Origin: Candidatus Aminicenantota bacterium
GTDB lineage: Bacteria; Acidobacteriota; Aminicenantia; Aminicenantales; UBA4085
DNA length: 7,419 nt
Assembly (NCBI GenBank): GCA_003154255.1
Contig: PMCY01000200.1
Span: 3,995-11,413, forward strand
Direction of reading: 5' to 3'
Part shown: positions 4,846 through 7,419 of the stretch, one piece after another
Position numbering within the stretch: the first letter of the stretch is position 1
Layout: every line of letters begins with the position of its first letter
The notes under the pieces: generated by a model
Told to the model about the DNA's origin: nothing
Databases searched by the model: none
What the model saw: the letters and a program-made list of their open reading frames with translations, nothing else
Translations under genes and position numbers: made by a program

Positions 4846-6918
4846 CTATTTTTTTAGCGCTTTTTCAAGCAGGACCCGGATGGTGGGCTGGGCCGGATCG
4901 AGTTCCAGGGACTTGCGCAGGAGGGGAATGGCTTGGTCCGGATCGTTGATCCGGACGCAGCATTCGCCGGCCAGATTGAGGACCGAGATTTCCGTCCCCT
5001 CCCGTAAAAGGTCCCGGCATAATTCCAGGGCCGCCGCCCATTCACTCAACGAAAAATGATCCAGGGCCAGGATCTTGGCCGCGTCGCGGTCCCGGCCCGC
5101 CTTATGAAGGGGATCGAGGACGGCGATGGAATCGGTGTAGCGCCGCAAGGCGTAAAGGGTCCGGCCGAGGAGCAGCTTCACCCGCGGCTCGTCGCGCAGG
5201 ACCAGGGCGGCATCCAGGACCTCCTTGGCCTTGACGAAATCGCCGCTCAGGAAATATTGGGAGCCCAGGAGAGCCAGCTGTTCGGGATTGGGGAACGCCG
5301 GGTGCTGGCGGGCGAAGACCCAGGGCAGAACGGGAATGGGCCTGGGCAAGACGATGAAATTCTCCTTGCGGACATGAAGTGAGCGCCCGGCTTCGTCGAA
5401 CATGGTCAGGACGGCCTGATAATAGCCCGGGGCGATAGCGGCCAAGGGGATCGGACCGATATCGAGGCCGCCGGTTTGGGCGTCGAGGACATCCTGGGCC
5501 GCGAAGCGGCGGCTGAAAAACGGGGGCTTGGGCTTGGCGGCGGCCGCGGCGGCGCCCACTCCGAAATCGAGGATGTCGAATTGAAACGAGGCCGCGGCGG
5601 CGGCGGAGCGGGATGGGCGCAGAATCTGGGCCAGGCAGCCCATCTGCTCTCCGGCCAGGAATTCGTTCCTGGCGTTGAAGGCATAGCGGCGGCCGTCCAG
5701 GGTGAACGGCTGAATATTCTTCTTTTGGGCGGCCGGAATCTCCTCCCGCGTGTGATAAAGAAGGACGTCGCCGAGGCCGGGCGCGGAGCTCTCGGCGGGG
5801 ATGGATAAACGGGCCTGGAACGACATGAAGTCCCGGGCCGTCTTGTTCTTGAGCAGGAGGAAGAGGCGCGCTTCGCCGGGCACGACCGGGAGGACGTCCT
5901 GGAAAGCCACCCGCTGGCGTTCATGGGCTTTGAATTGCTCGGGTGTCACCCGGAAAGGAATTTCCTCGGTCTTCTCCAGAAGCGTCGTGCCGTCCGGACG
6001 CTCCAGCTTGAGGACGAGCTCGTAGGAAGCATAGTAGATATTGCCGGAGGCATCGAAGTTCATTTTCGCCGGTTCAACCGTCCAGTCGGCGAAGTACTGG
6101 CCGCCGCGCTCGAAGACCCGGACCAGGGCGCTGCAATCGATATAATTATGGGAATATTCCGTCTCCACGTGGTCTTTGAAGTCGAGGTAGGATCGGGCAT
6201 AAGCATCCGAGTATTTTTTCTCGGGAAGGGCCCGGACGTTGGCCACGACCGTGTCCGATGAAAAAGACGAAGTGGTCAGGGGCCGTTCACCCGGAATATA
6301 GCTGAGGGAAGCCCCGGCCACTTCCGAAGCGACTTCCTTGATCGCCTGATAGGCCCGGTCCCGGGTCAAGGTTCCGTTGCTCATCGTCGGTATGGCCAGC
6401 CGTTCCGGGCCGTCAAAACCGGGGCTGTAGAGTTTATACGCGCCCAACCCCTGGGGCTGATAGAACATCAAATTGAAATAGGCCGGCAGGCCGTATTGTT
6501 CTTCACCCTTGTAAAACCAGACCTCCAGAGGCCAGAATTGAGAGTAGGTGGCGTAGATATGCCTCTCCAAGGGAGCCCCCAGGAGAAGGTAATAGAAGCC
6601 CCGCTCCGTAAGGTGGCCTTTCTGGGAAGTGCCGTCATGAAAAGATTGATCGGCGAAGCGGACCCGGGCCATGTATTCCTTGTAGAATTCGTTTGCGGCG
6701 GTGTCCGAACGGGGGTCGCGCTGTTTCCAAAAGAATTGGATGAATTTGTCGCGGTCCGATTTGGTCGACAGCTTGAGGAAGACTTCGCGCTCGGTGCGGG
6801 TGATGATGGGGTTGACGGTGTCGAGCCAATCTTTGTACTCGGCGGGCAATCCGCCTTGGCCGCGAAGAAATGGCGCGATCATTACCGCGAAGAGGAACGA
6901 CAATGTGCGTTTTTTCAT
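4846..6918 (-). CDS. Secreted GWxTD-domain protein with C-terminal TPR repeats
   Basis: The product has 690 residues. A TTG at 6933 would add five codons, but the ATG at 6918 is chosen because GAGG (6926-6929) lies seven bases before it and the protein then opens with MKKRTLSFLF, a proper signal peptide (cleavage near residue 20). Residues about 25-160 match the GWxTD domain: ITRTEREVFLKL, FIQFFWKQRDPR (60-70), NEFYKEYMARVRFA, then GHLTERG (101-107) in place of the name-giving G-W-x-T-D-R-G, and LEVWFY (131-136). The middle, about 220-535, looks beta-rich and holds two alanine runs (439-443 and 456-461). About 545-685 form roughly four TPR-like helical repeats ending in AIPLLRKSLELDP, suggesting protein binding. 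GWxTD proteins are frequent in Acidobacteriota and Bacteroidota and have no firmly known biochemical role. The protein is probably periplasmic. It is divergent from the receptor gene at 7225 and convergent with the serine hydrolase. Confidence 0.88.
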   Translation of the reverse strand: MKKRTLSFLFAVMIAPFLRGQGGLPAEYKDWLDTVNPIITRTEREVFLKLSTKSDRDKFIQFFWKQRDPRSDTAANEFYKEYMARVRFADQSFHDGTSQKGHLTERGFYYLLLGAPLERHIYATYSQFWPLEVWFYKGEEQYGLPAYFNLMFYQPQGLGAYKLYSPGFDGPERLAIPTMSNGTLTRDRAYQAIKEVASEVAGASLSYIPGERPLTTSSFSSDTVVANVRALPEKKYSDAYARSYLDFKDHVETEYSHNYIDCSALVRVFERGGQYFADWTVEPAKMNFDASGNIYYASYELVLKLERPDGTTLLEKTEEIPFRVTPEQFKAHERQRVAFQDVLPVVPGEARLFLLLKNKTARDFMSFQARLSIPAESSAPGLGDVLLYHTREEIPAAQKKNIQPFTLDGRRYAFNARNEFLAGEQMGCLAQILRPSRSAAAAASFQFDILDFGVGAAAAAAKPKPPFFSRRFAAQDVLDAQTGGLDIGPIPLAAIAPGYYQAVLTMFDEAGRSLHVRKENFIVLPRPIPVLPWVFARQHPAFPNPEQLALLGSQYFLSGDFVKAKEVLDAALVLRDEPRVKLLLGRTLYALRRYTDSIAVLDPLHKAGRDRDAAKILALDHFSLSEWAAALELCRDLLREGTEISVLNLAGECCVRINDPDQAIPLLRKSLELDPAQPTIRVLLEKALKK

Positions 6919-6978
6919 GAAAGAGCCTCGCAATTCAAACTAGCATAAGCGCGAATAGGTTTCAATGCGAGGCCACTA

Positions 6979-7001
6979 AATTCAAAAAAATGAATTATTC
7001 A
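6979..7001. promoter_or_regulatory. Possible regulator binding site (ATTCA/TGAAT repeats)
   Basis: AATTCA (6979-6984) and TGAATT (6991-6996) form an inverted repeat around six A. A further ATTCA (6997-7001) pairs with TGAAT (6991-6995) as a second, tighter palindrome. The site is about 115-130 bp upstream of the predicted sigma54 start, a usual distance for an enhancer-binding activator, and about 60-80 bp upstream of the GWxTD start codon. In such AT-rich DNA a chance palindrome is quite possible. Confidence 0.28.
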
Positions 7002-7083
7002 ATAAATTGGATACTTTTGGCTTAATCCGGCCTTTTTTGCATTAGTAAATTTAATGATTTCAGTCAGTTATAAGCTGCAAATT

Positions 7084-7100
7084 TTGGCACAAATCGTGCT
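7084..7100 (+). promoter_or_regulatory. Sigma54 (-24/-12) promoter candidate for the receptor gene
   Basis: TTGGCAC (7084-7090) is a full match to the -24 element and TGCT (7097-7100) matches the -12 element. GG (7086-7087) and GC (7098-7099) are separated by exactly ten bases, as the sigma54 consensus requires. Two consensus bases differ (A for G at 7091, G for T at 7096). Transcription would start near 7111, giving a leader of about 114 nt before the TTG at 7225. The same bases form a hyphenated palindrome (GCAC at 7087-7090 and GTGC at 7096-7099), so an operator is an alternative reading. Confidence 0.55.
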
Positions 7101-7131
7101 AACAAATTATTAGAGAATTAGGCTTATTTTT

Positions 7132-7150
7132 AAGGAGGAGGTGGAGGAGG
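7132..7150 (+). promoter_or_regulatory. G-rich leader tract with decoy Shine-Dalgarno
   Basis: AA is followed by GGAGGAGG (7134-7141), a T, and GGAGGAGG again (7143-7150). The tract is both a direct and a mirror repeat, with six GG pairs separated by single bases. It contains AAGGAGG (7132-7138), the same 7-mer as the real ribosome binding site at 7212-7218, but no start codon at a suitable distance. It could act as a ribosome standby site or form a two-layer G-quadruplex in the mRNA leader. The function is inferred. Confidence 0.35.
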
Positions 7151-7211
7151 AAATAGATCCCGCCCAAACAAGCCCTGCAGCGCATCATCATGAAAGTATT
7201 CATAATCAGTC

Positions 7212-7218
7212 AAGGAGG
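7212..7218 (+). promoter_or_regulatory. Strong ribosome binding site that fixes a TTG start
   Basis: AAGGAGG is a near-perfect complement to the 16S rRNA 3' end and lies six bases before TTG at 7225-7227. It decides for the TTG over the in-frame GTG at 7141, which is only two bases from its own AAGGAGG and would add 28 hydrophilic residues ahead of the signal peptide. Confidence 0.8.
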
Positions 7219-7224
7219 CATCAT

Positions 7225-7419
7225 TTGAGAGCCAAATCGATTCTGGCGATCGGCTTGCTCCTGACCGTGGCCGTCTTGTCTTTCCCGCAATCCCGGGAAA
7301 CGGGCGCCATCATCGGCAAGGTTACGGACGAGCAGAAGAATCCGCTTCCGGGCGTGACCGTCACGCTTTCGAGCCCCAAGCTGATGGGCACCCGCAGCGC
7401 GGTCAGCGACGCGCAGGGC
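7225..7419 (+). CDS. TonB-dependent-receptor-type outer-membrane protein, 5' part
   Basis: The first 65 residues are visible, and the gene continues past the right edge. The TTG start follows AAGGAGG by six bases. A signal peptide covers about residues 1-22 (MRAKSILAIGLLLTVAVLSF). Residues 27-65 (GAIIGKVTDEQ, then PLPGVTVTLSSP and GTRSAVSDAQG) match the start of a carboxypeptidase-regulatory-like beta-sandwich. This domain precedes the plug and barrel in many TonB-dependent receptors of Acidobacteriota and Bacteroidota. Such receptors import large or scarce substrates such as iron complexes, vitamins or oligosaccharides; the substrate cannot be told from this part. Because the plug and barrel are outside the window, another surface protein with the same N-terminal domain remains possible. 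It is probably driven by the sigma54-type promoter at 7084-7100. Confidence 0.78.
   Translation, partial: MRAKSILAIGLLLTVAVLSFPQSRETGAIIGKVTDEQKNPLPGVTVTLSSPKLMGTRSAVSDAQG

Larger units (their letters stand above)
6919..7224. other. AT-rich divergent intergenic region
   Basis: These 306 bases separate the GWxTD gene (leftward) from the receptor gene (rightward) and are markedly more AT-rich than the coding regions around them. They hold an ATTCA/TGAAT inverted repeat group (6979-7001), a sigma54-type promoter (7084-7100), a G-rich tract (7134-7150) and the receptor's ribosome binding site (7212-7218). No convincing -35/-10 pair was found for the leftward gene; TTGAAA at about 6960-6965 on the reverse strand is only a half match. 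Confidence 0.65.

Noticed and set aside
4834..4860. T7 run between the convergent serine hydrolase and GWxTD genes as an intrinsic terminator
   Set aside because: The T-run (4849-4855) is the complement of the final AAA AAA codons of the GWxTD gene, and no stable stem directly precedes it on the forward strand.
6919..6933. TTG at 6933 as the start of the GWxTD gene
   Set aside because: The ATG five codons later has GAGG at seven bases and gives a standard MKKR signal-peptide start, whereas the GAGG would lie inside the coding region if TTG were used.
7141..7224. GTG at 7141 as an upstream, in-frame start for the receptor gene
   Set aside because: Its AAGGAGG is only two bases away, too close for efficient initiation, and the 28 added residues are hydrophilic and histidine-rich ahead of a normal signal peptide.

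Overview
The window looks like a piece of a GC-rich Gram-negative bacterial chromosome. Its gene types fit Acidobacteriota or the related Candidatus Aminicenantes best: a secreted GWxTD-domain protein with TPR repeats, and a TonB-dependent-receptor-type protein that opens with a carboxypeptidase-regulatory-like repeat. This placement is inferred from gene content and style, not from a marker gene. Four complete genes and one partial gene are well supported. There is also a possible 12-codon tail of a gene at the left edge.

Layout: 1-39 may be the last codons of an upstream gene. 40-606 is a gene-free, hairpin-rich stretch with degenerate repeats and a REP-like palindrome. 607-2424 (+) encodes an exported alpha/beta hydrolase with an unusual N-terminal beta-sandwich-like module. 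It runs tail-to-tail into, and overlaps by 22 bp, a saccharopine-dehydrogenase-family oxidoreductase at 2403-3533 (-). A divergent regulatory region (3534-3816) separates that gene from an exported serine hydrolase of the beta-lactamase/PBP-like class at 3817-4833 (+), and a good sigma70-type promoter lies just before the latter. After a 12-bp convergent gap comes the GWxTD/TPR protein at 4846-6918 (-). An AT-rich divergent region (6919-7224) follows, holding a good sigma54 (-24/-12) promoter candidate, a G-rich leader tract and a near-perfect Shine-Dalgarno. The last gene, a TonB-receptor-like protein starting with TTG at 7225, runs off the right edge.

The genes alternate in strand and are mostly transcribed singly, so this is not one operon and there is no clear shared pathway. 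Four of the five products carry export signals (two hydrolases, the GWxTD protein and the receptor), which suggests cell-envelope or periplasmic functions. The dehydrogenase is the only clearly cytoplasmic enzyme. I found no insertion sequence, CRISPR array, tRNA or rRNA. The most interesting signals are the domain fusion in the 607-2424 hydrolase, the sigma54-type promoter with its structured leader before the receptor gene, and the altered signature motifs of the GWxTD protein and the serine hydrolase.
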